Shown: piece by piece, positions 34,580 to 44,962 of the stretch
Layout: the number at the start of each line of letters is the position of its first letter
How positions within the stretch are numbered: the stretch's first letter is position 1
Origin: Cytobacillus kochii
Lineage (GTDB): Bacteria > Bacillota > Bacilli > Bacillales > Cytobacillaceae
DNA: 64,000 nucleotides
Direction of reading: 5' to 3'
Assembly: GCF_020171845.1 (NCBI RefSeq)
Contig: NZ_JAIVAM010000003.1
Span: 1 to 64,000 of the forward strand
Translations under genes and position numbers: made by a program
Notes under the pieces: model-generated
The model's database searches: none
What the model was told of the DNA's origin: nothing
The model's input: only the letters and a program-made list of their open reading frames with translations

Positions 34580-35035
34580 ATGTCTGATCATCCAATACAA
34601 GGCTTGATGACAACTGCAATGGAAAACCTGAAAGAAATGGTAGATGTAAATACGATAATTGGTGACCCAGTAGAAACACCCGATGGCAGTGTAATTATTA
34701 CAGTTTCAAAAGTGGGCTTTGGTTTTGCTGCTGGAGGCTCGGAGTTTATGATGGATGCAAGCAAAAAAGATAGCAATAATGGTGAATCAAAGGGTCATCC
34801 TTTTGGTGGAGGTAGCGGTGGAGGTGTTTCTATCACACCAATCGCATTTCTTATCGTTAACTCTCATGAAGTAAAAATGGTTCATTTAGATGAGAGCACT
34901 CATCTATACGAAAAAATCTTAGATTTAGCACCTCAAGCAGTAGATAAAATCCAACATTTATTTAATAAAAAGGACCAAAAAGAAGAATCATCAAATGAGA
35001 AAGATCATCAAGAGAAAAATAATTTAGACTTTTAA
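34580..35035 (+). CDS. ytfJ: sporulation protein YtfJ (GerW family)
   Basis: A 151-residue protein from the ATG at 34580; a TTG at 34574 sits too near AAGGGG. The family signatures DPVETPDGSVIITVSKVGFGFAAGGSEF and the glycine-rich GGGSGGGVSITPIAFL are complete; the C-terminus is Lys/Glu rich and disordered. GerW/YtfJ proteins are made in the forespore and help spores respond to germinants. A large hairpin terminator follows. Confidence 0.92.
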   Translation: MSDHPIQGLMTTAMENLKEMVDVNTIIGDPVETPDGSVIITVSKVGFGFAAGGSEFMMDASKKDSNNGESKGHPFGGGSGGGVSITPIAFLIVNSHEVKMVHLDESTHLYEKILDLAPQAVDKIQHLFNKKDQKEESSNEKDHQEKNNLDF

Positions 35036-35055
35036 TCTAATATGTTTCAATTAAA

Positions 35056-35111
35056 AATCTGAACAATATTCAAATTCGACTGTAGGAGGTTTGAATCGTT
35101 CGGATTTTTTT
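35056..35111 (+). terminator. terminator after ytfJ
   Basis: AATCTGAAC plus an inner TTCAAA pairs with TTTGAA and GTTCGGATT, followed by a T tract. Confidence 0.7.
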
Positions 35112-35208
35112 GTGCCTGTCTTTTTTTCATTGGATTCATTTCAATTGCAAAAAAGATTCTGAAAAGCTATCATTTAAACGTACATACTTATAAATAAAGG
35201 AGGAAGTT

Positions 35209-35712
35209 ATGATGGCATCAGTTACATTTAAAGGGAATCCTGTTACACTGCTAGGAAGTGAAGTGAAAGTTGGGGATCAGGCGCCTCAGTTCTCTGTCTT
35301 AGCCAATGATTTATCTGAAGTTACTCTAGCTAATACAAAAGGGAAAATCCGTTTAATTAGTGTGGTTCCTTCAGTTGATACAGGCGTTTGTGATGCACAA
35401 ACAAGAAAGTTTAATGAAGAAGCATCTGGACTAGATAATGTAGAGGTATTAACCGTTAGTGTGGACCTTCCATTTGCTCAAAAACGCTGGTGTGCTGCTT
35501 CCGGATTAGAAAATGTGCAAACTCTTTCAGATCATAGAGATTTATCTTTTGGTGAAGCGTATGGTGTTGTAATGCAAGAGCTTCGTTTGTTAGCTCGTTC
35601 GGTATTTGTTGTAGATTCTAATGACCAAGTGGTTTATGTAGAATATGTTGGAGAAGGAACAGATCATCCAAACTACGAAGCGGCAATTGAAGCAGCAAAA
35701 TCAGCAAAATAA
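35209..35712 (+). CDS. tpx: thiol peroxidase Tpx
   Basis: Atypical 2-Cys peroxiredoxin of 167 residues. The peroxidatic Cys61 lies in [10 protein letters not shown], the resolving Cys95 in KRWCAASG, and the conserved Arg in RLLARSVFV. It reduces hydroperoxides using thioredoxin. GGAGGA precedes two adjacent ATG codons; either may be used. Monocistronic, with terminators on both sides. Confidence 0.96.
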   Translation: MMASVTFKGNPVTLLGSEVKVGDQAPQFSVLANDLSEVTLANTKGKIRLISVVPSVDTGVCDAQTRKFNEEASGLDNVEVLTVSVDLPFAQKRWCAASGLENVQTLSDHRDLSFGEAYGVVMQELRLLARSVFVVDSNDQVVYVEYVGEGTDHPNYEAAIEAAKSAK

Positions 35713-35727
35713 GTAGGATAAAATGAT

Positions 35728-35775
35728 AAAGCACGAGCAGTTTCTGAATCATTTTCAGAAGTTGCTTGTGCTTTT
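35728..35775 (+). terminator. terminator after tpx
   Basis: AAAGCACGAGCA-GT-TTCTGAA pairs with TTCAGAA-GT-TGCTTGTGCTTT, then T residues. Confidence 0.8.
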
Positions 35776-36064
35776 TAGTACAATCTCCTCTCACCATTTC
35801 GTTGTTCTATCAGTTGTCGCTTTGCAGCTCTCCCACTGTAAAAAGCTCTACATGACATGTTTCATTTACCACAGCCTCCTCTCTAGTAGAGCATACTATC
35901 CCTTATAGATAGTCAAAATTAGCGCAAGTATAGAAATGTTTTCCTTCGTTTTTTATTAAAATCAATTTGTTAGAATATATGAAATAAACTTCATTACTTG
36001 TGAATGGTTATAAAGCTAGGTACAATAAGGAGATATAGTATAGGAACGGGAGCGATGATGAACA

Positions 36065-37054
36065 ATGAAAGTTTTGCCGGTGGAAGAAGTGTTTACATTA
36101 TTAAATGAAACGGCGGAGTTATTGAAGGAAGAATTAAATGTTACATATCTTGAGGCATTAGCAGAAACGGGAGAAAATGTCTTTCAAGGAGCAATACTTC
36201 AAGAGGAACTAAGCGAACTGACAACCAAGCGACTTGAGAAAAGTTATGAATCCTTTCATATAAGTAAATTTGAAAAAGAAGATTTAAGAAAGGGATTTCA
36301 GCTGGCTATTCTTAAAGGCATGAAAGAAAATGTTCAACCTAACCATCAAATGACACCAGACTCTATTGGTTTGTTAATGGGGTATTTAGTTAATAAGTTT
36401 ATTGATCAATCTTCTTTCTCCTTATTAGATCCAGCGGTTGGAACCGGTAACCTCATCACAACAGTGATGAATGCACAATCTGGTAAAGTGGTAGAAGCAA
36501 CAGGTGTGGAAATTGATGATCTCTTGATTAAACTTGCTTATGTGAATGCGAACTGGCAGGAGCATCCTATCCGCTTCTACAATCAAGATAGCTTAGAGCC
36601 ATTATTCATCAATGAAGTAGATGTGGTTGTAAGTGATTTACCAGTTGGCTATTATCCAAACGATTTACGCGCGCAAGATTATGAGCTTAAAGCTGATGAA
36701 GGTCATGCTTATGCCCATCACTTATTTATAGAACAAAGCTTTAAACATGTAAAAGAGGGCGGATTTCTGTTCTTATTAATTCCTAACGGTCTGTTTGAAA
36801 GTCCACAAGCACCAAAGTTACATGACTTTTTGAAGAAGTACGCAATTATTCAAGGTTTATTACATTTACCATTGAATTTATTCAAAAATGAACAAGCAGC
36901 TAAAAGTATATTTATCCTTCAGAAAAAAGGTGAAGCTGTCAAACCTCCAAAAGAGTCATTACTTGTCAATTTGCCTTCCTTGTCAAAAGCAGATGACGTT
37001 GATCGTGTCTTAACAAAAGTGAGTAATTGGATTAAAGAAAACAAAGGTTCCTAA
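36065..37054 (+). CDS. ytxK: class I SAM-dependent methyltransferase YtxK
   Basis: A 329-residue protein resembling N6-adenine DNA methylases of type I systems. The SAM motif LLDPAVGTGNLIT (about 122-134) is complete, with an EIDDLLIKLA acidic loop. The catalytic motif, usually NPPY/F, here reads SDLPVGYYP, so DNA adenine methylation is doubtful. A helical N-terminal 80 residues precedes the Rossmann fold. It is followed by ackA, as in B. subtilis. The ribosome site (GGGAGCG) is weak. No restriction or specificity subunit is nearby, so it is not part of an R-M system here. Confidence 0.85.
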   Translation: MKVLPVEEVFTLLNETAELLKEELNVTYLEALAETGENVFQGAILQEELSELTTKRLEKSYESFHISKFEKEDLRKGFQLAILKGMKENVQPNHQMTPDSIGLLMGYLVNKFIDQSSFSLLDPAVGTGNLITTVMNAQSGKVVEATGVEIDDLLIKLAYVNANWQEHPIRFYNQDSLEPLFINEVDVVVSDLPVGYYPNDLRAQDYELKADEGHAYAHHLFIEQSFKHVKEGGFLFLLIPNGLFESPQAPKLHDFLKKYAIIQGLLHLPLNLFKNEQAAKSIFILQKKGEAVKPPKESLLVNLPSLSKADDVDRVLTKVSNWIKENKGS

Positions 37055-37064
37055 TGATAATGAA

Positions 37065-37099
37065 AGGATTTCGGTAAAAAATTGCCGAGGTCCTTTTTC
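37065..37099 (+). terminator. terminator after ytxK
   Basis: AAAGGATTTCGGTAA pairs imperfectly with TTGCCGAGGTCCTTT, followed by T residues. Confidence 0.65.
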
Positions 37100-37339
37100 G
37101 TTTTTGCAGATTATAAACTACATTAGTACACGATTATTATGATTCAGACATGTAAAAAGGAAGTCTTATTTTATGTAATACAATATTTCAGAATTTAACT
37201 ATTTTCTATTTCCTGTTATTATTTCTTGAAATATGATGAAACTCATGTTTAAATGAATTTTTGATGAGATATAATTCAATCAATAAACGATGATTTTATA
37301 AATAGCGTAGGAGATATTAGATATAAGGAAGTGAATCAT

Positions 37340-38527
37340 TTGACAAAAATTATTGCGATTAATGCAGGTAGTTCTTCTTTGAAATTCCAATTATTCGATA
37401 TGCCAGAAGAAAAAGTAATTACAAAAGGAATAGTAGAAAGAATTGGATTAGCACATGCGGTTTTTACAATAGTAGTGAAAGGTGAAAAAAGAACAAAAGA
37501 ACTAGAGATTCCCAATCATGAAGTAGCTGTGCAATTACTTTTAAATGAGTTAACAGCACATGAAATTATTGCTGAACTTGATGAAATCGTTGGTGTAGGT
37601 CATCGTGTGGTCCACGGTGGAGAAGATTTTTCGCAATCTGTGTTGATTACAGATGAAGTGATGGATAAAATCAGTAAACTATCTGATTTAGCTCCGCTAC
37701 ATAATCCTGCAAATTTAACGGGGATTTTAGCATTCAAACGTGTCTTACCAGATGTTCCAGCAGTAGCGGTTTTTGATACAGCCTTCCATCAATCAATGCC
37801 GGAAAGCTCTTATTTATATAGTCTGCCGTATAGTTATTATACTGAGTATGGTATACGAAAGTATGGATTCCACGGAACGTCACATAAATATGTATCGGAA
37901 CGGGCAGCTGAACTGTTAGGGAGACCACTTGAGCAATTACGATTAATTTCTTGCCACTTAGGTAATGGTGCGAGTATTGCAGCGATTGAAGGTGGAAAGT
38001 CTATCGATACATCGATGGGCTTTACGCCATTAGCTGGCGTAACTATGGGAACAAGATCAGGAGATATTGACCCTGCCCTCATTCCGTTTATCATGCAAAA
38101 AACGGAGAAGTCAGCAGATGAAGTGTTAGATGTATTAAATAAACAAAGTGGTATGCTTGGTGTTACTGGTTTTTCAAGTGATTTAAGAGATATTGAGATG
38201 GCAGCGGAAGAGGGCAATGATCGTGCTGAATTAGCATTAGAAATATTCGCAAACCATATTCACAAATATATCGGTTCATATGCAGCGAAAATGTATGGTG
38301 TCGATGCGATAATCTTTACTGCAGGTATCGGTGAAAACAGTGATGTTGTAAGAGAAAGAGTATTAAGGGGACTAGAGTTTATGGGTGTTTATTGGGACCC
38401 TGCTCTTAATAAAGTCAGGGGGCGTGAGGCGTTTATAAATTATCCGCATAGTCCGGTAAAAGTCATCATCATTCCTACAAATGAAGAAGTAATGATTGCA
38501 AGAGATACGATTGAATTAATATCATAA
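37340..38527 (+). CDS. ackA: acetate kinase
   Basis: A 395-residue acetate kinase from the TTG at 37340, five bases after AAGGAAGTGA; the upstream GTG lies inside that site. [37 protein letters not shown] and FTAGIGENS are family signatures, with the catalytic Arg and His conserved. It makes ATP and acetate from acetyl phosphate in overflow metabolism. B. subtilis ackA is activated by CcpA; I see no clear cre here and only a weak CodY-like match (10/15) about 150 bases upstream. Confidence 0.96.
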   Translation: MTKIIAINAGSSSLKFQLFDMPEEKVITKGIVERIGLAHAVFTIVVKGEKRTKELEIPNHEVAVQLLLNELTAHEIIAELDEIVGVGHRVVHGGEDFSQSVLITDEVMDKISKLSDLAPLHNPANLTGILAFKRVLPDVPAVAVFDTAFHQSMPESSYLYSLPYSYYTEYGIRKYGFHGTSHKYVSERAAELLGRPLEQLRLISCHLGNGASIAAIEGGKSIDTSMGFTPLAGVTMGTRSGDIDPALIPFIMQKTEKSADEVLDVLNKQSGMLGVTGFSSDLRDIEMAAEEGNDRAELALEIFANHIHKYIGSYAAKMYGVDAIIFTAGIGENSDVVRERVLRGLEFMGVYWDPALNKVRGREAFINYPHSPVKVIIIPTNEEVMIARDTIELIS

Positions 38528-38543
38528 TGGAATGAACATTTGC

Positions 38544-38577
38544 TCCGACTCGCCTTTTTGGTGGAGTCGGTTTTTAT
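38544..38577 (+). terminator. terminator after ackA
   Basis: CCGACTC (38545-38551) with GAGTCGG (38564-38570), then TTTTTATATTTT. Confidence 0.8.
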
Positions 38578-38852
38578 ATTTTATAAGCAAATGGGTAAGG
38601 AAATATCATTCTATGTAAACGATGAAAGATCGCAAAGGATGGTTTTCTATCTACCATTTAGAAAATCGCCTTGTTAGCCTAGAAAATCTTAATCGTCTGA
38701 CTAACAGCTATCATTCATCAAAGAATTTTATAGTCAAAAACAAATAAGTGATTTAGTAATAGTAAGTTTTTTGATTATAAGAGCAACGTGCTTATTATCA
38801 GTTAATTTGCTATACTATTAACAAAATCTAGTAGCGAATGGAGGATAAGGAG
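38578..38852. other. intergenic region upstream of the EcsC-like gene
   Basis: AT-rich spacer with no gene visible. A possible promoter TTGATT-16 bp-TATTAT lies about 60-90 bases before the start, ahead of GGAGG and AAGGAG. Confidence 0.35.
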
Positions 38853-39686
38853 ATGCCATTATCTGCACGTGAACAAATGGTACTTAACGAAATCCGTGAA
38901 TGGGAAAATCAATTATATAGCTACGAAGCGAATGACATCGAGCGTTCATATGAACATTATTTAGAATACTCTTTTGCATTATTACCAGAGAATGTACAAA
39001 AGCAAGTGTTTTCAATGATGGATAGTTGGATGTTTCATTTACATGCACTCATTCAAGGATCACAATTACAGCTTGATGCAAAAGAAAGAATTCTGTCTTC
39101 AGGAAGGATTTTTCAAAAAGATATTGATACATTACATGATATGAATGCTTTGACGATTGATCAATTATCATACATAGCTAAACAGCAAATTGCTAGGCAT
39201 CGAATGTATTCTTTAGCACAAGGCGGTGCAACAGGAACTGGCGGGCTTATGATGCTAGGGAGTGATATTCCGGCAATGGCTGTCATTAATTTAAGAGTCG
39301 TGCAGTTAATTGCCATGACTTATGGTGTCGAAGTCAATACACCATTTGAAATGATGAGTTCATTAAAAGTCTTTCATGCAGCTACCTTACCAAGGAGAAT
39401 CCAAGGAGAAGCTTGGGAGGACTTAATGAATGACTTAGAACAGCATGACGATTTATATTTTTATGAGGGAAAAGAGGAATTAACAGATATTACATGGTTA
39501 GAACAACCGATGAAACAAATGTTTAAAGCAGTAGCGATTGTTTTACTTAGAAAAAAAACGTTACAAGGTATACCAGTCATTAGTATGGCGATAGGAGCGG
39601 GTACTAATTACCAATTAACGAGAAATGTAACGGACTTTGCTCATAAGTATTATCAGTATCGCTATCTATTAAATAAGTCAGGGTGA
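38853..39686 (+). CDS. EcsC-family protein
   Basis: A 277-residue protein from the ATG at 38853, after AAGGAG; an upstream in-frame ATG at 38838 overlaps the ribosome site. The family signature is SLAQGGATGTGGLMMLGSDIPAMAVINLRVVQLIAMTYG, a glycine-rich amphipathic/membrane-contacting stretch. EcsC was named from the ecsABC transporter operon, but most family members stand alone and have no known activity. It is followed nine bases later by moaB, so the two may be co-transcribed. Confidence 0.75.
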   Translation: MPLSAREQMVLNEIREWENQLYSYEANDIERSYEHYLEYSFALLPENVQKQVFSMMDSWMFHLHALIQGSQLQLDAKERILSSGRIFQKDIDTLHDMNALTIDQLSYIAKQQIARHRMYSLAQGGATGTGGLMMLGSDIPAMAVINLRVVQLIAMTYGVEVNTPFEMMSSLKVFHAATLPRRIQGEAWEDLMNDLEQHDDLYFYEGKEELTDITWLEQPMKQMFKAVAIVLLRKKTLQGIPVISMAIGAGTNYQLTRNVTDFAHKYYQYRYLLNKSG

Positions 39687-39695
39687 TTGTAAACG

Positions 39696-40208
39696 ATGAG
39701 CGTAACGGAACATAAGAAAGATTCGTTAACTGTAGGCTGTAAAGTCATCACAGTAAGTGATACAAGAGATAAGGAAACAGATAAAAGTGGGCAATTAATG
39801 ATCGCATTACTTGAACAAGCGGGTCATAAAGTCAATGCCTATGACATTGTCAAAGACGAAAGTGTCGCAATTGAACAAAGTGTACGAGCTGGATATAACC
39901 AAGAGGATGTTGAAATTATATTAACGAATGGTGGTACAGGCATTGCTCTACGTGATGTCACAATAGAAACGGTACAACGTTTGTTTGATAAAGAGATTGA
40001 TGGCTTCGGTGAGCTATTTCGTATGCTGAGTTATACAGAGGATATCGGTTCTAGTGCCATTATGTCCAGAGCAATAGCAGGTGTGATTAAGCATAAAGCA
40101 GTGTTTTGTACACCTGGATCCTCTGGTGCTGTCAAATTAGCGATGAATAAATTGATATTACCTGAGATCAGTCATGTCGTGAAAGAATTGCGTAAAGATT
40201 TATTTTAA
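39696..40208 (+). CDS. moaB: molybdenum cofactor biosynthesis protein MoaB
   Basis: A 170-residue MoaB/Mog-type protein. TNGGTGIALRDVTIETV is the molybdopterin-binding loop and FCTPGSSGAVKLAMNKLILPEI the C-terminal signature; SDTRDKETDKSGQ is the first conserved segment. The family adenylates molybdopterin before molybdenum insertion. No other moa genes lie in the window; a lone moaB in this position is usual in Bacillus. Confidence 0.93.
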   Translation: MSVTEHKKDSLTVGCKVITVSDTRDKETDKSGQLMIALLEQAGHKVNAYDIVKDESVAIEQSVRAGYNQEDVEIILTNGGTGIALRDVTIETVQRLFDKEIDGFGELFRMLSYTEDIGSSAIMSRAIAGVIKHKAVFCTPGSSGAVKLAMNKLILPEISHVVKELRKDLF

Positions 40209-40212
40209 TGAG

Positions 40213-40249
40213 AATGAGTCCGAACCATTTACGTTCGGGCCTATTCATT
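40213..40249 (+). terminator. terminator after moaB
   Basis: AATGAG-CCGAAC pairs with GTTCGG-TATTCATT; no long T tract. It reaches the stop codon of the opposite gene and may serve both. Confidence 0.55.
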
Positions 40250-40562
40250 AATAATGACCTTTAAGTGTTACATCTTGATCTGTTCGGAACCACAGCCATA
40301 ATTCATTGATTTGTGAGGCTAATTCGGCAATTTCGTGATTGAGCTTACAAGAAGTTTCAAAGTCGCTTTCATTAGAGAGCTCTTCTTGTTTCCTATTAAT
40401 CAAAACTTCTATACTTTTTATCCGGTCAGGGATTTTTCCACGAATGGTTTCCCAATGTACTAAAATTTGTTGTTGCTCAATAGATGAAAATGCCTCCCAA
40501 TCCTTTTTTATAGTCGGTAAATCGATAGATAATCTTTGGTTAAACGTAAAATGCTGATGCAT
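40248..40562 (-). CDS. hypothetical helical protein, 104 residues
   Basis: A soluble, all-helical small protein. A long heptad-like stretch (about 45-90, rich in Glu, Lys, Leu and Ile) suggests a coiled coil; Trp-rich patches (DWEAF, VHWET, ELWLWFR) flank it. GGGGGG lies before the ATG. I do not recognise a family. It is transcribed alone, convergent with moaB and divergent from the serine hydrolase. Confidence 0.6.
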   Translation of the reverse strand: MHQHFTFNQRLSIDLPTIKKDWEAFSSIEQQQILVHWETIRGKIPDRIKSIEVLINRKQEELSNESDFETSCKLNHEIAELASQINELWLWFRTDQDVTLKGHY

Positions 40563-40675
40563 TGTTTACCCCCCCTGCTAAAATTTTTATTATTTATAAG
40601 TGTATCTTCTTTTTCAAATCATAGCTATATACCCTTCCGTTTGCTTGGCCAAGTGAATATAGTAAAGTAATTATA

Positions 40676-42040
40676 ATGAGAAAGGAATGGCAAATTTTGA
40701 AAAATATCGTTTGGATTCTTCTATTTATTCTGCTTTGCCTTTCTCCATCCCCTCCTAATGCTAAATCGAATACAAACACCATGCAAGCAAAAAAAAACTA
40801 TTTTACACAATTACAAAAAGGGCTGCCCGAAGATGTGGGTATCAGTAGTGAGCGTTTAAAAGTCGTTGATGAATGTATAACAACGGAAATATCGCGTGGT
40901 TTTCCTGGTGCTGTTTTAGTAATCATTAAGGATGGAAAAATCATTAAGGATTCAGCGTATGGATTCGCCAAACGATATGATGGGCATTCCGAATTGTCGC
41001 AACCAATAAAAATGAAAACAACAACGATTTTTGACCTCGCATCAAATACAAAAATGTTCAGTACAAATTTTGCTATGCAACAGTTAGTTTCCCAAGGGAA
41101 GGTTGACTTAAAGCAATCTGTCCAATATTATTTACCAGCATTTAAAGATCGTGATAACGATGAGATAAAAGGAAAAGCAAAGATAACAGTAACCGATCTG
41201 TTGCAGCATACTGCTGGACTACCGAGCAGTATACACTATCACGATCCAAAAAAAGCGGGCGTGTTATATTCTCAAGATAGAGAGTTAACTAAAAAGATGG
41301 TCATAGCTACACCACTGAAGCATCCGCCCCACACAGCACAAATATATAGTGATATTGATTATATGTTATTAGGGATGATTATTGAAGAAGTGACGGGTGT
41401 ATCATTAGACGATTATGTTGAAAAGGAAATATATAAACCCCTTGGCCTTAGTCATACTAAGTATAATCCTTTACAAAAAGGAGAAAGCCAAAATGAATTT
41501 GCCGCAACTGAGTTATTTGGTAATACAAGAGATGGTGCCATTTCCTTTCCCTATATAAGGAAGCATACATTACAAGGCGAAGTCCATGATGAAAAGGCGT
41601 TTTATAGCATGGCGGGTGTATCAGGACATGCTGGCCTATTTTCTACTGGTAGGGAAATGGCTGTATTATTACAAGTGATGTTAAATGGAGGTGGCTACGG
41701 GAATATTGAACTTTTTAATCAGTCAACCATCAATCAGTTTACAACCCCTTCGTCCCCTGACTCTTCTTTTGCATTAGGTTGGAGGATAAATAGTGACGAT
41801 CATATGCATCAATTCTTTAGTGAAAGTGCACCGAGCACTGCCATTGGTCATACAGGTTGGACAGGAACGATGACTGTTATTGATAAGGAAAATCAACTTG
41901 GCATATGTTTACTAACAAATAAAAGACATTCACATGTAATTAATCCTTATAAGAATCCAAATGTTTTTGCGGGAGATCAGTCAGTTATTAGTAATTATGG
42001 GAAGGTAATAGACCTTATTTATAAGGCGATAATCTCTTAG
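40676..42040 (+). CDS. secreted serine hydrolase, PBP4B/YfeW-like beta-lactamase fold
   Basis: A 454-residue class C beta-lactamase-type hydrolase with an N-terminal signal/anchor (ILKNIVWILLFILLCLSPSPPNA). Catalytic motifs: Ser123-x-x-Lys126 in ASNTKMF, Tyr224-Ser-Asp, and His392-Thr-Gly. The sequence around ASNTKMFSTNFAMQQLVSQG resembles E. coli PBP4B. It likely acts on peptidoglycan D-Ala peptides or related esters outside the membrane. The ATG at 40676 lacks a ribosome site; the TTG at 40697 has AAAGGA ten bases upstream and may be the true start, still leaving a signal peptide. A terminator follows. Confidence 0.8.
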   Translation: MRKEWQILKNIVWILLFILLCLSPSPPNAKSNTNTMQAKKNYFTQLQKGLPEDVGISSERLKVVDECITTEISRGFPGAVLVIIKDGKIIKDSAYGFAKRYDGHSELSQPIKMKTTTIFDLASNTKMFSTNFAMQQLVSQGKVDLKQSVQYYLPAFKDRDNDEIKGKAKITVTDLLQHTAGLPSSIHYHDPKKAGVLYSQDRELTKKMVIATPLKHPPHTAQIYSDIDYMLLGMIIEEVTGVSLDDYVEKEIYKPLGLSHTKYNPLQKGESQNEFAATELFGNTRDGAISFPYIRKHTLQGEVHDEKAFYSMAGVSGHAGLFSTGREMAVLLQVMLNGGGYGNIELFNQSTINQFTTPSSPDSSFALGWRINSDDHMHQFFSESAPSTAIGHTGWTGTMTVIDKENQLGICLLTNKRHSHVINPYKNPNVFAGDQSVISNYGKVIDLIYKAIIS

Positions 42041-42081
42041 CAATCATTGCTATAAATAATAAAAACAAGAGTAAGGAAACT

Positions 42082-42115
42082 AAGATAAAAGCCAATAAGG
42101 TTTTTATCTTTTTTT
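42082..42115 (+). terminator. terminator after the serine hydrolase
   Basis: AAGATAAAA-GCC-AATAA-GGT-TTTTATCTT with a long T tract. Confidence 0.75.
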
Positions 42116-42281
42116 ATAATGATTTGCAATATATGCTGTAAATTTTGCTCTTCTCTACACTTTCACTTGTTTCGGTTGGACGGATATTTATGTGGATTTA
42201 TGCATTTGTGGATATTTTATAGAAATTGTAGATAACCTATTGCAATTTTAGGGAAAGGTTGTTAAAGTATTAACATAATCA

Positions 42282-42319
42282 GTTGAATAAAAATATAAGT
42301 TATTGAATATTTATACGTA
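42282..42319. promoter_or_regulatory. tandem ARG boxes (ArgR/AhrC operator)
   Basis: GTTGAATAAAAATATAAG (42282-42299) matches 14 of 18 positions of the ARG box CATGAATAAAAATKCAAK. A second, weaker ATTGAATATTTATACG box starts 20 bases later, the spacing expected for a hexamer contacting two boxes. They lie 25-60 bases before the argG ATG. Confidence 0.65.
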
Positions 42320-42343
42320 TCCACTTCAAGGAGGAAATAAAAA

Positions 42344-43552
42344 ATGTCAAATCCAAAAGTTGTTCTTGCCTATTCAGGCGGTTTAGATACTTCAGTTGCA
42401 ATTAAATGGTTAGGAGATCAAGGTTACGCTGTTGTTGCTTGTTGTTTAGATGTTGGTGAAGGAAAAGACCTTGATTTCGTAAAAGAAAAAGCACTTCAGG
42501 TTGGTGCGGTTGCTTCTTACGTGATTGATGCAAGAGAGGAATTCGCACAAGAGTTTGCCCTTGTAGCCTTACAAGCACATGCATTATATGAAAATAAATA
42601 TCCATTAGTATCAGCGCTTTCTCGTCCGTTGATTGCAAAAAAATTAGTGGAAGTAGCTGAAAAAGAAGGTGCGGTTGCAGTTGCACACGGATGTACCGGT
42701 AAAGGGAATGATCAGGTCCGTTTTGAAGTGGCTATTGCGGGATTAAATCCTGACTTAGAAGTATTGGCACCAGTGCGTGATTGGAAATGGTCTCGTGAAG
42801 AAGAAATTGCTTATGCAAAAGAAAATGGTATTCCTGTACCGATTCAATTAGATTCTCCATATTCTATTGATCAGAACTTATGGGGGAGAAGTAATGAGTG
42901 CGGAATTCTAGAAGATCCTTGGGCTGCACCACCAGAAGATGCATATGATTTAACAAATAGTCTTGAAAATACGCCAGATACACCAGAAATCATTGAGATC
43001 GGTTTTGAGGAAGGCGTACCTGTGACATTAAATGGGAAATCATATATGCTTTCTCAGCTAATTACAGAGTTAAATTACATTGCTGGAAAACATGGTGTGG
43101 GACGTATTGACCATGTTGAGAACCGTTTAGTAGGGATTAAATCTCGTGAAATTTATGAAGTGCCAGGTGCTACTACTTTAATGAAAGCACATAAAGAGCT
43201 GGAAGATTTAACACTTGTGAAAGAATTAGCGCATTTTAAACCAATTATTGAGAAGCAGGTTGCTGAATTAATCTATAACGGACTTTGGTTCTCTCAATTA
43301 AGAACAGCACTCCAAGCATTCTTAAAAGAGTCGCAAAAATACGTAACAGGGACAGTAAGAGTGAAATTATTTAAAGGCCATGCGATTGTTGAAGGAAGAA
43401 AGTCTCCTTATACTCTATATGATGAAAAACTTGCCACATACACTTCTGATGATGAATTTGATCATAACGCAGCGATCGGTTTCATTAAATTATGGGGTCT
43501 ACCAACAAAAGTACAAAGTGCGGTGCAAGGCAACAAGAAGGTGACAGTGTGA
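42344..43552 (+). CDS. argG: argininosuccinate synthase
   Basis: A 402-residue enzyme joining citrulline and aspartate with ATP, the seventh step of arginine synthesis. The N-terminal PP-loop [10 protein letters not shown] and the substrate motifs [15 protein letters not shown] and [11 protein letters not shown] are complete. AAGGAGG precedes the ATG. The 3' end overlaps argH by four bases (GTGA). Tandem ARG boxes upstream indicate arginine repression. Confidence 0.97.
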   Translation: MSNPKVVLAYSGGLDTSVAIKWLGDQGYAVVACCLDVGEGKDLDFVKEKALQVGAVASYVIDAREEFAQEFALVALQAHALYENKYPLVSALSRPLIAKKLVEVAEKEGAVAVAHGCTGKGNDQVRFEVAIAGLNPDLEVLAPVRDWKWSREEEIAYAKENGIPVPIQLDSPYSIDQNLWGRSNECGILEDPWAAPPEDAYDLTNSLENTPDTPEIIEIGFEEGVPVTLNGKSYMLSQLITELNYIAGKHGVGRIDHVENRLVGIKSREIYEVPGATTLMKAHKELEDLTLVKELAHFKPIIEKQVAELIYNGLWFSQLRTALQAFLKESQKYVTGTVRVKLFKGHAIVEGRKSPYTLYDEKLATYTSDDEFDHNAAIGFIKLWGLPTKVQSAVQGNKKVTV

Positions 43553-44937
43553 AAAAGCTTTGGGGAGGCAGATTCACCAAATCTGCTGAAGAATGGGTCG
43601 ATGAATTTGGCGCATCCATCTCCTTTGATCAGGAGCTAGTACAAGAAGATTTGCAAGGAAGCATTGCTCATGTAACAATGCTTTCTGCAAATGGTATTAT
43701 TAGCAAAGAGGATGCTGAAAAAATTAAATCTGGCTTGCAAACATTACAAGAAAAAGCTGCTAATGAAGAAATTGAGTATTCAGTTAAACTTGAAGATATT
43801 CACCTTAACTTAGAAAGTGCATTAACTGAACTTGTCGGTCCTGTAGGCGGAAAGCTACATACAGCTCGTAGCCGAAATGATCAAGTTGCTACTGATATGC
43901 ATTTATATTTAAAGAAGCAGGTTCAAACCATTATTATGCTTGTTGAAGAGCTGCAACATGCATTACTTACACAAGCGGAAGCGAACGTTGAAACGGTGAT
44001 GCCAGGATATACACATTTACAGAGAGCACAACCGATTTCATTTGCTCATCACCTAATGGCATACTTCTGGATGCTTGATCGTGATAAACAACGTTATCAA
44101 GAAAGCCTCAAACGCATTAACATTTCTCCACTTGGAGCTGGTGCATTGGCTGGAACGACTTTTCCGATTGATCGCTATCAAACAGCCGAATTGCTTGGTT
44201 TTGAAGGGATTTATGAAAACAGCTTAGATGCTGTGAGTGATCGTGATTTTATTTTGGAATTCTTATCTTCAAGTTCAACACTGATGATGCATCTATCTCG
44301 ATTAAGTGAAGAATTGATTCTCTGGTCAAGTCAAGAATTTCAATTCATTGAATTAGATGATAGTTTCGCAACAGGAAGCAGTATTATGCCGCAAAAGAAG
44401 AACCCGGATATGGCTGAGTTAATACGCGGTAAAACGGGACGAGTATACGGAAATCTTATGGGGATGTTGACTGTTTTAAAAGGCTTACCACTTGCGTATA
44501 ACAAAGATATGCAAGAAGATAAGGAAGGCATGTTTGATACTGTCAAAACGGTCGTTGGTTCTCTAAAAATCTTTGTTGGTATGATTGAAACAATGAAGGT
44601 GAAGACAACACAAATGGAGAAGGCGACAAAGAATGATTTCTCTAATGCGACTGAACTAGCGGATTATCTTTCAAGTAAAGGTGTACCATTCCGTGAAGCG
44701 CATGAAATCGTTGGTAAGCTCGTGCTTACTTGCGTACAAAAAGGTTGTTTCTTAATGGATCTATCACTTGAGGAATACAGAGCTGTTAATGATTTATTTG
44801 AAGAGGATATTTATAAGGTGCTTGATCCATATACCGCTGTTGAAAGAAGAAATAGCGCGGGTGGAACAGGCTTCGACCAGGTGAGAATCGCTATAGATAA
44901 AGCGAAAGCTAAGTTAAATAAAGAAGAGCATGCCTAA
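43549..44937 (+). CDS. argH: argininosuccinate lyase
   Basis: A 462-residue fumarase/aspartase-superfamily lyase that splits argininosuccinate into arginine and fumarate. The GTG start at 43549 follows AAGGTG and overlaps the argG stop. The signature [11 protein letters not shown] is at 276-286 and [12 protein letters not shown] is near the N-terminus. The C-terminal stop is built into a hairpin shared with the convergent usp gene. Confidence 0.97.
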   Translation: MKKLWGGRFTKSAEEWVDEFGASISFDQELVQEDLQGSIAHVTMLSANGIISKEDAEKIKSGLQTLQEKAANEEIEYSVKLEDIHLNLESALTELVGPVGGKLHTARSRNDQVATDMHLYLKKQVQTIIMLVEELQHALLTQAEANVETVMPGYTHLQRAQPISFAHHLMAYFWMLDRDKQRYQESLKRINISPLGAGALAGTTFPIDRYQTAELLGFEGIYENSLDAVSDRDFILEFLSSSSTLMMHLSRLSEELILWSSQEFQFIELDDSFATGSSIMPQKKNPDMAELIRGKTGRVYGNLMGMLTVLKGLPLAYNKDMQEDKEGMFDTVKTVVGSLKIFVGMIETMKVKTTQMEKATKNDFSNATELADYLSSKGVPFREAHEIVGKLVLTCVQKGCFLMDLSLEEYRAVNDLFEEDIYKVLDPYTAVERRNSAGGTGFDQVRIAIDKAKAKLNKEEHA

Positions 44938-44954
44938 ATGCGCATGCTCTTCTT
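44921..44954. terminator. hairpin between argH and usp
   Basis: AAGAAGAGCATGC (44921-44933) and GCATGCTCTTCTT (44942-44954), a perfect 13-bp stem containing the end of argH. T-rich tails on both sides are modest. Confidence 0.7.
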
Positions 44955-44962
44955 CGCTATTT

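Noticed and set aside
37180-37205. CodY-like box before ackA
   Set aside because: Only about 10 of 15 positions match AATTTTCWGAAAATT, which is expected by chance in DNA this AT rich.
37837-38217. 126-residue open frame on the minus strand inside ackA
   Set aside because: It is a shadow of ackA, which is complete and conserved on the other strand. No ribosome site precedes it.
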